Positions 17,504 to 26,422 of a DNA stretch of 64,000 nucleotides are shown one piece after another. Within the stretch, counting starts at the first letter, position 1, and every line of letters starts with the position of its first letter. Below the pieces are notes generated by a model, which had not been told where the DNA came from, ran no database searches, and saw only the letters and a list, made by a program, of their open reading frames with translations. This stretch comes from Synechococcus sp. MEDNS5 (lineage in GTDB: Bacteria; Cyanobacteriota; Cyanobacteriia; PCC-6307; Cyanobiaceae). The stretch is taken from NCBI RefSeq assembly GCF_014279875.1, contig NZ_CP047952.1:1240001-1304000 (forward strand). The letters run 5' to 3'. Made by a program: the position numbers and the translations under genes.

Positions 17504-18295
17504 GTGACTCCTCCTTCCCGAGATCTGATCGTCAAAGGATCCGGACTGGTGCCGGTCCAGCAAGTTCCCGCCCCGGCTGCGCCGGCACGGGAACCATCGC
17601 GTGTGCTGGTTGTTGAGCCCCATCCAACCTTGCGAACCGTTCTTGTTCAGAGACTGCGTCAGGACGGGCATCTCACCGCGGCTGTCGCCTCTTCGTCTGA
17701 AGCCATTGAGCTCTGTCAGGAACAGACTCCAGATCTATTAATCAGCGCTGAGCTGCTCGAAAAGAGTTCGGCATTACGCCTCGGTCAACAGCTGCGATGT
17801 CCTGTGATCGTTCTCACAGCACGAAACGGTGCAGAACCTGTCGTCGGCCTGCTCGATGACGGTGCGGATGACGTGCTTCGCAAACCGTTTGGCTTGGAGG
17901 AACTCGCCGCTCGTTGTCGCACCCTTCTTAAACGTGAACGCAGCGGTCTTCAAGAACGCGTGAAGGTGGGGCCACTTGAAGTGCATCTCCTGCTTCGCCA
18001 GGTCACCCTGCGCGAAAAGCCTGTTGAACTCAGCCCCCGGGAGTTCGCCCTCCTCTGCGCTCTGCTAATGCCTCCAGGCATGGTGCGCAGTCGCCAGGAG
18101 TTGCTGAGGATGGCGTGGCCACCCTTCAGCGGAGGCCCCCGCTCTGTGGACACTCAAGTGCTCACCCTTAGGCGCAAACTTGAACAGGCTGGTCTGGGAG
18201 AGGGAGGCGGTATCACAACCGTCAGGCAGCAGGGCTATCGATTCAGCCTGGATAACCTGTCGGAAGAGTTATCCAGTTCATCCGAACTGCAGTAG
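17504..18295 (+). CDS. atypical OmpR/PhoB-type response regulator lacking phospho-acceptor Asp
   Basis: 263 aa, GTG start. A ~30-residue Pro/Ala-rich N-terminus leads to a receiver domain and a C-terminal winged helix (TLRREKPV-like wing, SPREFALLCALLM, RSVDTQVLTLRRKLEQ, GYRF). In the receiver the acidic pocket is gone (VVEPHPTLR replaces a DD/ED pair) and the residue aligned with the phosphorylated Asp in PDLLISAELLE is Ala. The switch Thr (VLTAR) and Lys (RKPF) remain. Similar phosphorylation-independent regulators (NblR-like) are known in cyanobacteria; whether this is NblR cannot be said. Its 3' end overlaps the next gene by 53 nt. Confidence 0.85.
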   Translation: MTPPSRDLIVKGSGLVPVQQVPAPAAPAREPSRVLVVEPHPTLRTVLVQRLRQDGHLTAAVASSSEAIELCQEQTPDLLISAELLEKSSALRLGQQLRCPVIVLTARNGAEPVVGLLDDGADDVLRKPFGLEELAARCRTLLKRERSGLQERVKVGPLEVHLLLRQVTLREKPVELSPREFALLCALLMPPGMVRSRQELLRMAWPPFSGGPRSVDTQVLTLRRKLEQAGLGEGGGITTVRQQGYRFSLDNLSEELSSSSELQ

Positions 18296-18794
18296 CGACC
18301 ACCAGTTCGGTCGTGAGCATCACCGCTGCGATGGATGCAAGCAGCTGGTAAGTCCACGGAGGCGTCAGCCTGCAAATTCCACTGGTGTCGATCCCAGTTC
18401 GATCCTGCAGAACGTTCAAAAACTGATCGAATCGCTCGAGACGTTGCGGAAGCAAGCGATGCTGACCATCCCCTGAAGTTTTGAGGTAGTAAACAAAACC
18501 TCCCTGGCTGGTCCCCACTGGCACCACGCGGTGAATCTGCTCCCAACGCAGCTGCCAACCCCGACGCAACAACCAGCGGCACCATTGAGGATGACCGACC
18601 ACGAGACCGGCTTCGTCAATGCAAACCTCCTCGCTCAACAACGCCAGAACGATGAAAAGACCGAGCGGAGCTGCAATCCAAAGCGCCAATTGCAGCGAGG
18701 GGGGTGCCATCAAGGGCAAAGGCACCACGAGCGCCAGATAGACGCAAATCAGGGTTCCACGGATCAAGCTTGAAAGGCGAAAACAATCGCGCAT
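18243..18794 (-). CDS. PH-like membrane hypothetical protein
   Basis: 183 aa. Two N-terminal TMs (LICVYLALVVPLPLMAPP; LALWIAAPLGLFIVLALL) are followed by a soluble domain with a strand-rich ~85 residues, then a third TM near the C-terminus (LLASIAAVMLTTELVVATA). The layout resembles small membrane proteins with a PH-like domain; no named function. Convergent overlap of 53 nt with the regulator gene, followed by a small gene encoded 3 nt upstream. Confidence 0.65.
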   Translation of the reverse strand: MRDCFRLSSLIRGTLICVYLALVVPLPLMAPPSLQLALWIAAPLGLFIVLALLSEEVCIDEAGLVVGHPQWCRWLLRRGWQLRWEQIHRVVPVGTSQGGFVYYLKTSGDGQHRLLPQRLERFDQFLNVLQDRTGIDTSGICRLTPPWTYQLLASIAAVMLTTELVVATAVRMNWITLPTGYPG

Positions 18795-18797
18795 GAC

Positions 18798-19082
18798 TCA
18801 ACGATCCTCAGGTGAACCAGGCAGTGGTTCGATCACATCGGACGGGCTGTAGCCACCGTTAAACACGTCGGCTTCACGGCCTTTCCAGAACTCGCCAAGG
18901 CGCATCAGATCAGCATGAGCTTCCTGCAGGCTTTCCAGGTACGACTCAGGCGACATCGAAGCCTTCGCTTCTTTGAGCTTGGCCAACCGCAACATCTGCA
19001 GCATCCAGGGCTTGCCAAGCTCCCCGCGTTGCTCGATGTAACGAGCCAGGTCCGATGCACTTGGTTGGGGCGCCGAAGCCAT
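18798..19082 (-). CDS. conserved hypothetical protein
   Basis: 94 aa, soluble, helical at the N-terminus (ASDLARYIEQRGELGKPWML; LAKLKEAKASMSPESYLESL) and with a GREADVFNGGYSPSDVIEPL C-terminus. No family recognised. It sits in the same direction as the membrane protein 3 nt downstream, so they may form a two-gene unit. Confidence 0.6.
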   Translation of the reverse strand: MASAPQPSASDLARYIEQRGELGKPWMLQMLRLAKLKEAKASMSPESYLESLQEAHADLMRLGEFWKGREADVFNGGYSPSDVIEPLPGSPEDR

Positions 19083-19136
19083 GATCTATCGAGCGGTTCT
19101 GAAACCTTAAGCAGAGTCGCGAAAGCCCGTGGCCTT

Positions 19137-20681
19137 TTAAGCCGGTAGTGCCCAGGCGTTCAGGCCTAGATCAGCACCGATTCGATGGCTACAGGCATAG
19201 CCACTGAACGCCACGGCATTGAGACCCTGGCCGGGGAAACAGGAGTCACCCACGCAGTAAAGACCTTTCAATCCGGTTCTGTTGAACGGCATCGGCAGCA
19301 ATCCCGGTAAGCGCACGGAGGGAATCGGGCCGTAGCTACCGCCCATGCGCCCGAGGAAGCGTCGATGGGTTCGTGGCGTTCCCACCTCACGAAGCTCCAC
19401 GGCCGCTGAGAGTCCAGGCAACAGCGCCTCCAGTCGCTCAATCAACCTGGCGGCATCAGCCTCTTTTTTGGCCTTGTACTGCGTGGGAGACAACCCTGAC
19501 CAGGCTGAGATCTCACTCATGGTGAAGGTATGCACGATGTGGCGGCCTTCGGGAGCCAGAGAAGGATCCAACAAACTTGGAATCGAAACGAAAATCACTC
19601 CCTGTTCAGACTCGAGCTCATTCCAGTTTTCAAGAAGAAGATGATGGCAGTGCAACCCTTCAGGAATGACATCGGCCCTAACGCCAAGGTGTAACGACAA
19701 AAATGAACTAGAGGGTTGATAACGACGGCGCCAGGTTGCTTCGGCGGCAGGCGTATGTCCTGCATCCACGAGCGTTGCAACAGGTGACCCATCGCCTGCA
19801 AAGGTGTCCCAGCGGGTCGCATTGCTAACCACGCGACGGGCAAAAAGCTCCTGTCCATCGGCGAGGCGAACGCCCACAGCTTGACCACCTTCAATGATGA
19901 CTTCGGTGACTCGGGACCGGTAGCGAATCTCGCCGCCGTGGCTCTTGAGTCCAGCAACAAGCTTCTCAGCGATCGTGCCGACGCCCCCCTTCGGATAGTT
20001 GATTCCGCCGGCATGACGGTCTGAAAACACCATGCCTGCATTGATCATCGGCGTGCGATCGGCTGGCATGACAGACCAGCAGAAGCACTCCATGTCAATC
20101 AAACGCAGAAGCTCCTCATCCCGGATGTGCTCACGTGCCACGTCTCCGACGTTGAAAGGAAGCCAGCGAGCGAGACCGAGACAGGCCAGAGGAGCACGGA
20201 AAAACACTTTGGCCAGATAAGCCGGATCCTCGAGGGACAGCAGGGGCATCGCATCAAGGCAACGAAACACCTGCCAACAAGTGTCGTAAAACGCGCGAAT
20301 GCCTTTGGCCTCGTGAGGGAACCGTGCAGCCATGCGATCCATGAATCCGCTGTAGTCCCGATCCACTTGCATCGAGAGACCGTCCGGCAAGTGGTACTCA
20401 AGCTGCACGGGGTCTGGCACTGTGTCGCAGCTCTGACCCACATCAGCCAAGGCCCGGGTCAGAAGATTCGTATGGCCGTGCTCTCCGAAGCCGAAAATCA
20501 TCGAAGCCCCCACATCAAAGGTGTAACCGTCCCTTCGGAAGCTCCCGCCCGACCCGCCAGGAATCAGATAGCGCTCGAGCACCAGCGTCTTTGCGCCCTT
20601 GACGGCCAGCTGTGACGCTGTGACCAGGCCTCCGATCCCAGAACCGATCACGATCACATCCCAATGCGGCTTGGTGCTCAC
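19137..20681 (-). CDS. crtH: carotenoid isomerase (prolycopene isomerase, CrtISO)
   Basis: 514 aa if the GTG at 20681 is used (the frame is open to 20708). FAD-dependent phytoene-desaturase-like enzyme that isomerises poly-cis lycopene to all-trans lycopene. Rossmann motif VIGSGIGGLVTASQLAVKG at the N-terminus, then LIPGGSGGSFRRDGYTFDVG, and the C-terminal GDSCFPGQGLNAVAFSG. The long form with WSVMPADRTPMINAGMV fits CrtISO rather than CrtP/CrtQ. Upstream is the CDF gene, with 33 bp between. Confidence 0.92.
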   Translation of the reverse strand: MSTKPHWDVIVIGSGIGGLVTASQLAVKGAKTLVLERYLIPGGSGGSFRRDGYTFDVGASMIFGFGEHGHTNLLTRALADVGQSCDTVPDPVQLEYHLPDGLSMQVDRDYSGFMDRMAARFPHEAKGIRAFYDTCWQVFRCLDAMPLLSLEDPAYLAKVFFRAPLACLGLARWLPFNVGDVAREHIRDEELLRLIDMECFCWSVMPADRTPMINAGMVFSDRHAGGINYPKGGVGTIAEKLVAGLKSHGGEIRYRSRVTEVIIEGGQAVGVRLADGQELFARRVVSNATRWDTFAGDGSPVATLVDAGHTPAAEATWRRRYQPSSSFLSLHLGVRADVIPEGLHCHHLLLENWNELESEQGVIFVSIPSLLDPSLAPEGRHIVHTFTMSEISAWSGLSPTQYKAKKEADAARLIERLEALLPGLSAAVELREVGTPRTHRRFLGRMGGSYGPIPSVRLPGLLPMPFNRTGLKGLYCVGDSCFPGQGLNAVAFSGYACSHRIGADLGLNAWALPA

Positions 20682-20714
20682 GGCCACGTGCACGATTCGC
20701 GTCAGCATCCAAAC

Positions 20715-21668
20715 CTAGGAGGCGTTGCCCGATGTGAAGGGCGATGTGGCAGTCAGAATCACCTCGGTGCGCACAGGCCGGGCCAGCAGGTCTCTGCAGC
20801 GTTCCTGAATCCGGTCGCGGATCAGATCGATGGCGGCACCATCCATTGGCTGATTGGGGTTCAGGTACACCACGACAAAGGCCGTGCGGCCCACCTCATA
20901 CACCGTGACATCGAGCAACCAGCACGACAGTCCCGCGAGTAAATCTTCCAAAGCCAATCGTGTGCTGCGAATCAGATCGGATTGGGCGGAAACCCCGGCA
21001 GCCTGACCCAGTGCGGTGAGGAAGCCCTCAAGCGGCTCTCGCAGCACAACGACACTCACCAGCAACACGAGCAGTGAGTCCATGATTGGAATAAGCACGG
21101 CCAGCATCGTGCCCTTGAGCAGGGGTGTGCCCAACAGGGCTAATCCCGTTAAGCCACTGATCAACCCATCAACGCGTGCGGCTTTGGCCTCAGTGAGAAG
21201 GATTTGGGAATGGCGGCCGGTGATGACCCAGTCGTGTTGGTGACGCCAGGCCAGGCCCCAACAGATCACCACCATCGCCAAGGAGTAAAACGCCACAGGA
21301 CCGAGACGGACCGGCGTCACAGCTCTGCCATTGGCGTATTCCACCACCGTGCTGAGTGCCGAAATGGCCGCAAACGACAACACTCCGATCAGGACCAACG
21401 AACGAAAGAGCACATACAACGCTTCCTGACCGTCGTACCCGTAGGGATAGGCCCTGTCTGGCGGACGCACCACATTGCGACTGATCCGTGCAGCCACCAG
21501 TCCTGATCCCACCATCACGGCTGAGTACAGACCATCAAGCAGCAAGGCATAGGACCCGGAAATCACGTGAACACCGATCCCGGCAATGGCCATCACGGCA
21601 CTCGCCATCACGCCGATTTTCAAGGAGCGACGTTCAATCAGTCGGTCTTCAGGCCGGACAGGCGACAT
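20715..21668 (-). CDS. cation diffusion facilitator-like membrane protein with altered metal site
   Basis: 317 aa with six hydrophobic segments and a C-terminal cytoplasmic domain. It belongs to the CDF-like group COG3965 (predicted Co/Zn/Cd transporters) by the motif [20 protein letters not shown] in TM2 and [14 protein letters not shown] in TM5. In classical CDFs TM2 reads DxxHSxxD-like and TM5 HxxxD; here only the first Asp of each is kept. Transport substrate cannot be assigned. It overlaps the end of trmFO by 20 nt. Confidence 0.8.
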   Translation of the reverse strand: MSPVRPEDRLIERRSLKIGVMASAVMAIAGIGVHVISGSYALLLDGLYSAVMVGSGLVAARISRNVVRPPDRAYPYGYDGQEALYVLFRSLVLIGVLSFAAISALSTVVEYANGRAVTPVRLGPVAFYSLAMVVICWGLAWRHQHDWVITGRHSQILLTEAKAARVDGLISGLTGLALLGTPLLKGTMLAVLIPIMDSLLVLLVSVVVLREPLEGFLTALGQAAGVSAQSDLIRSTRLALEDLLAGLSCWLLDVTVYEVGRTAFVVVYLNPNQPMDGAAIDLIRDRIQERCRDLLARPVRTEVILTATSPFTSGNAS

Positions 21669-23025
21669 CCCTGATAGCGCGTTCCTCTTTTGCTAGCAGT
21701 AGATCGGCCAATGCCCTGTCCCGATAGGCCCCGTAGCGAGCCCGTTTGTCACGGATGCGCTCAGGCAGTTCAGGCAGGAGCCCGAAGTTCGGAGGCATCG
21801 GCTGAAACTTGCCGGAGGGTGCTTCGCTGATGAAATGCGTCAGCGCCCCCACCATTGTGGTGCGAGGGAGATCGATGGGGCGTTCACCCCGAACGAGGCG
21901 AGCCGCGTTGGTGCCCGCCAGCCAACCTCCGGCCACTGCAGCGGCATAGCCCTCGGTACCGGTGATCTGACCAGCCGCCAAAAGGTTGGGCCGTGAGCGG
22001 AACTGCAGGGTGGCATCAAGCAACGCCGGAGCTTCCAGGAATGTGTTGCGATGCATCACCCCGAAGCGAACGAACTCCGCCTGCTCGAGACCTGGAATCA
22101 TCTGCAGAACGCGCTTCTGCTCCCCCCATTTGAGGTTGGTCTGGAAGCCGACAAGGTTCCACAGGCGGCCATCTTTGTCTTCCTGACGGAGCTGTACCAC
22201 CGCATAGGCGCGTTTGGCCCGGCGGACATCCCGATCATTGACATCTCCCCATCGTGGATCCCAGAGGCCAATCGGTTTGAGGGGGCCGTAGCGCATGGTG
22301 TCTTCACCGCGCCTGGCCAGCTCTTCGATGGGCAAACATCCTTCAAAGAAGGTGGCACTGGTTTGATCAAAGTCCTTGAGCTCTGCCTGTTCAGCCGCCA
22401 ATAAGGCATCGCGGAAAGCCAGGTACTGCTCACGGTTCATCGGGCAGTTGATGTAGTCCGCGTCCCCCTTGTCGTAGCGACTCGCCCGAAAAGCCCTTGT
22501 CATATCGACGCTGTCGCCTTCAACGATCGGGCTCGCTGCATCGAAGAAATGACAGTCAGCCCTCCCCGTGAAGCGACGCAGATCCTCTGCAAGGGCATCA
22601 CTAGTGAGCGGGCCAGTGGCCAGCACCGTGACCTGGTCGGCCGCAGGAAGGGCGAGCTGCTCCCTGCGCACAAATGAAACCCGGGGATGCTGATCCAGTA
22701 ATTGGGTCAGTGACGCGCTGTAACGACCACGGTCAACGGCAAGGGCACCCCCAGCGGGCACAGCATGACGATCAGCCATCTGAATGACAACAGACCCCAA
22801 CCTCCGCAACTCTTCCTGGAGGAGACCCGCTGCCCGGTCACTGCTGAGTGCTCCAAAGCTGTTGCTGCAGACAAGCTCGGCACATTCAGAACTGTGGTGG
22901 GCAGGAGAACGACGAATCGGCCTCATCTCCACCAAATGAACATCGAGGCCTGCTTCAGCGACTTGCCAAGCGGCTTCCGTGCCAGCGAGTCCTGCACCGA
23001 TCACAACAACGGATGGAGCTGCCAA
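21649..23025 (-). CDS. trmFO: methylenetetrahydrofolate-tRNA-(uracil-5-)-methyltransferase
   Basis: 458 aa. Folate/FAD-dependent enzyme making ribothymidine at position 54 of tRNA. FAD loop [25 protein letters not shown], the [16 protein letters not shown] segment, the [14 protein letters not shown] segment and the late [20 protein letters not shown] motif. Full length. Its stop overlaps the start of the CDF gene by 20 nt; psbY is 52 nt upstream in the same direction. Confidence 0.96.
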   Translation of the reverse strand: MAAPSVVVIGAGLAGTEAAWQVAEAGLDVHLVEMRPIRRSPAHHSSECAELVCSNSFGALSSDRAAGLLQEELRRLGSVVIQMADRHAVPAGGALAVDRGRYSASLTQLLDQHPRVSFVRREQLALPAADQVTVLATGPLTSDALAEDLRRFTGRADCHFFDAASPIVEGDSVDMTRAFRASRYDKGDADYINCPMNREQYLAFRDALLAAEQAELKDFDQTSATFFEGCLPIEELARRGEDTMRYGPLKPIGLWDPRWGDVNDRDVRRAKRAYAVVQLRQEDKDGRLWNLVGFQTNLKWGEQKRVLQMIPGLEQAEFVRFGVMHRNTFLEAPALLDATLQFRSRPNLLAAGQITGTEGYAAAVAGGWLAGTNAARLVRGERPIDLPRTTMVGALTHFISEAPSGKFQPMPPNFGLLPELPERIRDKRARYGAYRDRALADLLLAKEERAIRDVACPA

Positions 23026-23077
23026 AAGGGTCAGGGTCGATGAATCTCACCCTATCGATCGAGGCGGTTGATCCCAA

Positions 23078-23200
23078 TCAGACCCGACTGCGCTTAAGCA
23101 TCAGTTGAAGCTGGCCAACAGCGGCACGACCGATATTGAAGCCGGCCCAACCCAATGCAAGGAGGATGGGAGATGCCACGAGGACGAGCCGGAGGTCCAT
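23078..23200 (-). CDS. psbY: photosystem II protein PsbY
   Basis: 40 aa, ATG at 23200. One-TM PSII subunit associated with cytochrome b559: the peptide begins MDLRLVLVASPILLALGWAG and continues FNIGRAAVGQLQLMLKRSRV, matching cyanobacterial PsbY closely (I/L-rich TM, WAGFNIGRAA). It is easily missed by gene finders because of its size. It lies between the gamma-carbonic-anhydrase gene and trmFO, all leftward. Confidence 0.93.
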   Translation of the reverse strand: MDLRLVLVASPILLALGWAGFNIGRAAVGQLQLMLKRSRV

Positions 23201-23261
23201 GAATCCAGTCGGGAGATTGAGAGATCCTAAGGATTACAGAGCCCAACGACGCTGGATTGCA

Positions 23262-23795
23262 TCACTCCGTTTGGATTTGCAGCATTCGCTGCCAATTCCG
23301 CGCCAGGTCGGCATAGCGCCGGGCATGTTCCCTCTGAGCATCGAATGCATCGGCATCCAGTAGGCGCTTCACCTGCGCCGGCACGCCGGCGACGAGGCTG
23401 CAGGGAGGAACATCCCTCGTGACCACGGCCCCTGCAGCTACAAGAGCGCCCCGACCGACGGTCACGCCATTGAGAACGACGGCACCGATCCCGATCAGGC
23501 AACCATCCTCGAGGGTGGCGCCATGAACCACGGCTCTGTGCCCAATGGTGACGTCCGATCCAATGATGACGGGTGCGCCAGGATCACCATGCAGGACGGC
23601 ACCATCCTGGACATTGCTGCCCGCACCGATCGCGATCGGTGCCATATCCCCGCGAGCAACAGCCATCGGCCAAAGGCTCACCTCAGCGCCAATCTGAACA
23701 TCACCCATCACCACAGCACTTTCGGCAACCCAAGCACCAGGATCAATCCGGGGTGAGGGAAAAACGACGGTCCGCCGGCCGATCGGGTCAGTCAT
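23262..23795 (-). CDS. gamma-carbonic anhydrase-like hexapeptide protein
   Basis: 177 aa left-handed beta-helix (repeated [LIV]Gxxxx units). The three metal ligands of gamma-CA are visible as H69, H86 and H91 ([16 protein letters not shown]), and the short C-terminal helix region has [11 protein letters not shown]. Homologous standalone proteins include the YrdA/PaaY type; CcmM is longer and contains RuBisCO SSU-like repeats, which this lacks. Catalytic activity is unproven. Confidence 0.88.
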   Translation of the reverse strand: MTDPIGRRTVVFPSPRIDPGAWVAESAVVMGDVQIGAEVSLWPMAVARGDMAPIAIGAGSNVQDGAVLHGDPGAPVIIGSDVTIGHRAVVHGATLEDGCLIGIGAVVLNGVTVGRGALVAAGAVVTRDVPPCSLVAGVPAQVKRLLDADAFDAQREHARRYADLARNWQRMLQIQTE

Positions 23796-23938
23796 CGGAC
23801 CAACTGCTGCATGGAGCCATCATTTCAGCTCTTCTGAACTTGTCCTGGGCGCCGATTGGACGAAGGTTCCCCCGGGTGATACTTTTCTCAGGTGCTTCAC
23901 AGCACAACCTGTACCTGTGTCGACAGGCCGGTACAAGA

Positions 23939-24010
23939 GGGTCGCTAGCTCAGCGGTAGAGCACTCGGCTTTTAACCGATTGGTCCTGAGTTCGAATCTC
24001 AGGCGACCCA
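23939..24010 (+). tRNA. tRNA-Lys (UUU)
   Basis: Complete 72-nt cloverleaf: acceptor GGGTCGC pairs with GCGACCC, discriminator A at 24010, T-arm GAGTTCGAATCTC-type loop, and an anticodon stem CGG/CCG around loop CTTTTAA with anticodon TTT. No CCA is encoded. It stands alone between the carbonic-anhydrase-like gene and a response regulator. Confidence 0.96.
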
Positions 24011-24051
24011 TATCTGTTTAACTCATCAGCGTGCTTGGGCACCCATGAGCG

Positions 24052-24471
24052 ATGGCTGAACTGTTCAAAGTTGCTGTTGTGGATGACGATCCACGCTTGC
24101 GCAAATTAATTGTTGAGGAGTTAACCGATGAAGGAGTCACGCCTCTTCCCTGCGAGACAGGGCAGAAACTCTTGGATCTGCTTCAGTCTGAATCAGTCGA
24201 CCTGATCCTGCTCGACCTGATGATGCCTGAAATGGATGGTTTTCTGTGTCTTGAAGAACTTGTCAAGCGCTCAATCCAGGTCCCTGTGATTGTGGTGACC
24301 GCCCTGAATGACGAAGTCAAACACCAGAAAGTTCATGATCTCGGTGCAGTTGATTACATCCTCAAGCCGGATCTGTTTGAGCGTCTTCCCGAGCTTCTGA
24401 ATCAACACCTTCCGAGGCCTAGGAACCTTCACGATCAGGGCTTACCAGCGGAAAGCGAAGAGTCATTTTGA
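24052..24471 (+). CDS. response regulator (receiver with short C-terminal tail)
   Basis: 139 aa. Canonical receiver: acidic VVDDDPRL, phospho-acceptor in LLDLMMPEMDGF, switch Thr in VVTALND and Lys in ILKPDLF. No output domain follows, only a ~15-residue tail, so it acts by binding a partner. Its 3' end overlaps the convergent histidine kinase gene by 53 nt, so they are probably a cognate pair, though transcribed oppositely. Confidence 0.9.
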   Translation: MAELFKVAVVDDDPRLRKLIVEELTDEGVTPLPCETGQKLLDLLQSESVDLILLDLMMPEMDGFLCLEELVKRSIQVPVIVVTALNDEVKHQKVHDLGAVDYILKPDLFERLPELLNQHLPRPRNLHDQGLPAESEESF

Positions 24472-25594
24472 CTGAGCCAGTCGCTCTGGTTCCGTTGTCA
24501 GCTTTATTCCATACCATCAGCCCTCCCATTCCCTCCACAAGGTTTTTCACGACAGACATCCCAAGGCTGCAGTCCCTCCCATCCCCCAGGACTAACTTTT
24601 TTTCATCAGAGTTGGAGTGATTCATCGCCTCATCGCCTTCATAATTGAAGGCCAAGTCGGCACCATTGAGAAAAACCACCAGATCAACAGATCGAAGGGG
24701 AATAGACTCACTGACCTGCAGAGTAATCCCCTCTGATCCAAGCAACAAGCTATTTTCAAGCAGGGTATCGAGTATACGAGATACAGCGACTTGATCAAGA
24801 TCAATCCAGCAGCTGGAGAGGGATTCGTCCAACTGAAAAGAAACTTTTGAGAGCCTGTCCGGCTCAATTTTATGAAGCCACTGATCTAAAAATTGTCGTA
24901 GTGGAGCACGCTTCAGGTTCCAATGAAAATGATCCGTATCCAACTCTGAAAGGAGCAACAGATTGTCAACCAGTGCCGCCATCCGCTTGGTTTCATCGAT
25001 GGCATCGTTCAATGCACGATCCAATGGAGCAACCAGTTGAGACTTGCGATCCAGGCGGCGCAAACTACCGGTGAGAATGGCGAGCGGCGTACGCAATTCA
25101 TGGGCCAGAGTGTTGATAAAAGCGCGTTGTTGTTGGAGCGACTTTTCGAGGGGCTCAAGATCTCTGAAGATCAGCAATGTGAAGACACCGCCCATTTCAG
25201 AGATTGGACGCCAAGACACCATGCGTTGCAGGACATCCGGTTGATCTCCAGCAGGAGGCGAGATTGGCTGAACCAGCAAGGAGGTCTGTCCTTCACCCAA
25301 CCGAGCCTGGTTCAAAGGGTGATGGGGATCCGACAACGCAAGCAACCGTTGATCGAGATGGCGTAAGCGAAGCAATGCCTCCAGGGGCTTTCCGATCACG
25401 CGCAAGGAAAGACCGGCACCCCAAAGATCAGCCGCTGTTTGATTCACCCAGCGCACATGACGCTCAGAATCAACGATCAGCATGGCTTCACCGGTGGCGT
25501 CAAAAGCCACCCGCAGCAATCCAAGGGATTGACGCAGCTGGGTCACGAGTGCCGAGGCCTCAGGATGCGGCGTCGCGGATCCTTCAGCAGGCAT
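24419..25594 (-). CDS. PAS-containing sensor histidine kinase
   Basis: 391 aa. N-terminal PAS domain (about 30-130: ATGEAMLIVDSERHVRWVNQ); HisKA with the phospho-His in AHELRTPLAILTGS; HATPase_c with N-box LDTLLENSLLLG and a G2-like SLGMSVVKNLVEGMGG. No TM segment, so cytoplasmic. The G1 box reads FLNGADLAF-like and is weaker than usual. It overlaps the upstream PAS gene by 11 nt, pointing to translational coupling. Confidence 0.88.
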   Translation of the reverse strand: MPAEGSATPHPEASALVTQLRQSLGLLRVAFDATGEAMLIVDSERHVRWVNQTAADLWGAGLSLRVIGKPLEALLRLRHLDQRLLALSDPHHPLNQARLGEGQTSLLVQPISPPAGDQPDVLQRMVSWRPISEMGGVFTLLIFRDLEPLEKSLQQQRAFINTLAHELRTPLAILTGSLRRLDRKSQLVAPLDRALNDAIDETKRMAALVDNLLLLSELDTDHFHWNLKRAPLRQFLDQWLHKIEPDRLSKVSFQLDESLSSCWIDLDQVAVSRILDTLLENSLLLGSEGITLQVSESIPLRSVDLVVFLNGADLAFNYEGDEAMNHSNSDEKKLVLGDGRDCSLGMSVVKNLVEGMGGLMVWNKADNGTRATGSVKMTLRFPLVSPDREGS

Positions 25595-25961
25595 GGGGGC
25601 CTTCCAGGGGCCTCAACGTGGCCGCAAAACTCCAGCCTTCTTTCGAATCTTTTTCAGCAACGATGAAGTGTTCACTGCGGATCACCGAGCCGTCCGCACA
25701 GATCGTGGCCAGCTCTAGAGGGTGATTGACCACCTGGGACGACTCGGTGATCTGAAAACGGGCGAAGCCGGCGTGGTGGAGTTCACGGAACTGCTCAGGA
25801 AGGATCATCCCGAGGGTCTCTCCGAGGAGCGATGAATCCCATCCATAGATCGCGCCAAAACGATCATTGAACTCAACCACAAGCCCTTCTCGATCGGCGC
25901 GAACAAAGGGAAGGTCGAAACGCTCGCGCAAGGACGCAACCGCTCCTGGAGTCCAATCCAT
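25584..25961 (-). CDS. standalone PAS domain protein
   Basis: 125 aa, essentially one PAS domain: FVRADREGLVVEFNDRFGAI and YGWDSSLLGETLGMILPEQF, followed by a PAC-like strand region (ADGSVIRSEHFIVAEKDSKE). It stops 11 nt inside the histidine kinase gene. A likely upstream input module of that kinase; ligand unknown. Begins about 100 nt from tRNA-Pro. Confidence 0.82.
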   Translation of the reverse strand: MDWTPGAVASLRERFDLPFVRADREGLVVEFNDRFGAIYGWDSSLLGETLGMILPEQFRELHHAGFARFQITESSQVVNHPLELATICADGSVIRSEHFIVAEKDSKEGWSFAATLRPLEGPHAC

Positions 25962-26061
25962 CGAGGATTCATCGTCTTAGTCCAGGTTAGGCCTGAGGGT
26001 TGAGAGCAAGCGCAAACAGGCAGTCCGAGCTTGCCCGGGCCAGCAATTACAATTCCAGAGG

Positions 26062-26135
26062 CGGGGCGTGGCGCAGCTTGGTAGCGCGGGTGCTTTGGGA
26101 GCACTAGGTCGCAGGTTCGAATCCTGTCGCCCCGA
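26062..26135 (+). tRNA. tRNA-Pro (UGG)
   Basis: 74-nt cloverleaf: acceptor CGGGGCG with CGCCCCG, discriminator A, D-arm with GGTAGCGC, anticodon stem GTGCT/AGCAC with loop reading TTTGGGA (anticodon TGG), T-arm CAGGTTCGAATCCTG. CCA is not encoded. A small membrane ORF follows. Confidence 0.96.
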
Positions 26136-26175
26136 TTGGCTTGTTGTCTCAGCATTAGTAGCTGTTGAGACCTTG

Positions 26176-26313
26176 ATGATCGTTCCAACCGGTCATTGTC
26201 TGAGCAGTTTTAAAGAACCTGTGGAAGTTCTCACTGCCCTGGCCATCCTTCCCTTTTTGGCTGCTCTCGTCGTCGGAGCCCGCGAGGCGGAAGACGCCAG
26301 CCGCAACAGCTGA
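26176..26313 (+). CDS. small one-TM membrane protein (candidate)
   Basis: 45 aa from the ATG at 26176, about 40 nt after tRNA-Pro. One TM (VLTALAILPFLAALVVGARE) and a polar C-terminus with AEDASRNS. The gene is plausible because of its protein-like composition and the lack of any competing feature, but no family is recognised and a longer TTG start cannot be ruled out. Confidence 0.45.
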   Translation: MIVPTGHCLSSFKEPVEVLTALAILPFLAALVVGAREAEDASRNS

Positions 26314-26422
26314 TCCAAATCGGCCTTGAACATTCGAATGTGAAGGTTCGGATCCGATAAGGGTTGTATCGGTGGTCCGCCCGACTTCCGTTGCTAAGCC
26401 GGAATCAGTGCCGGTCGATGCA

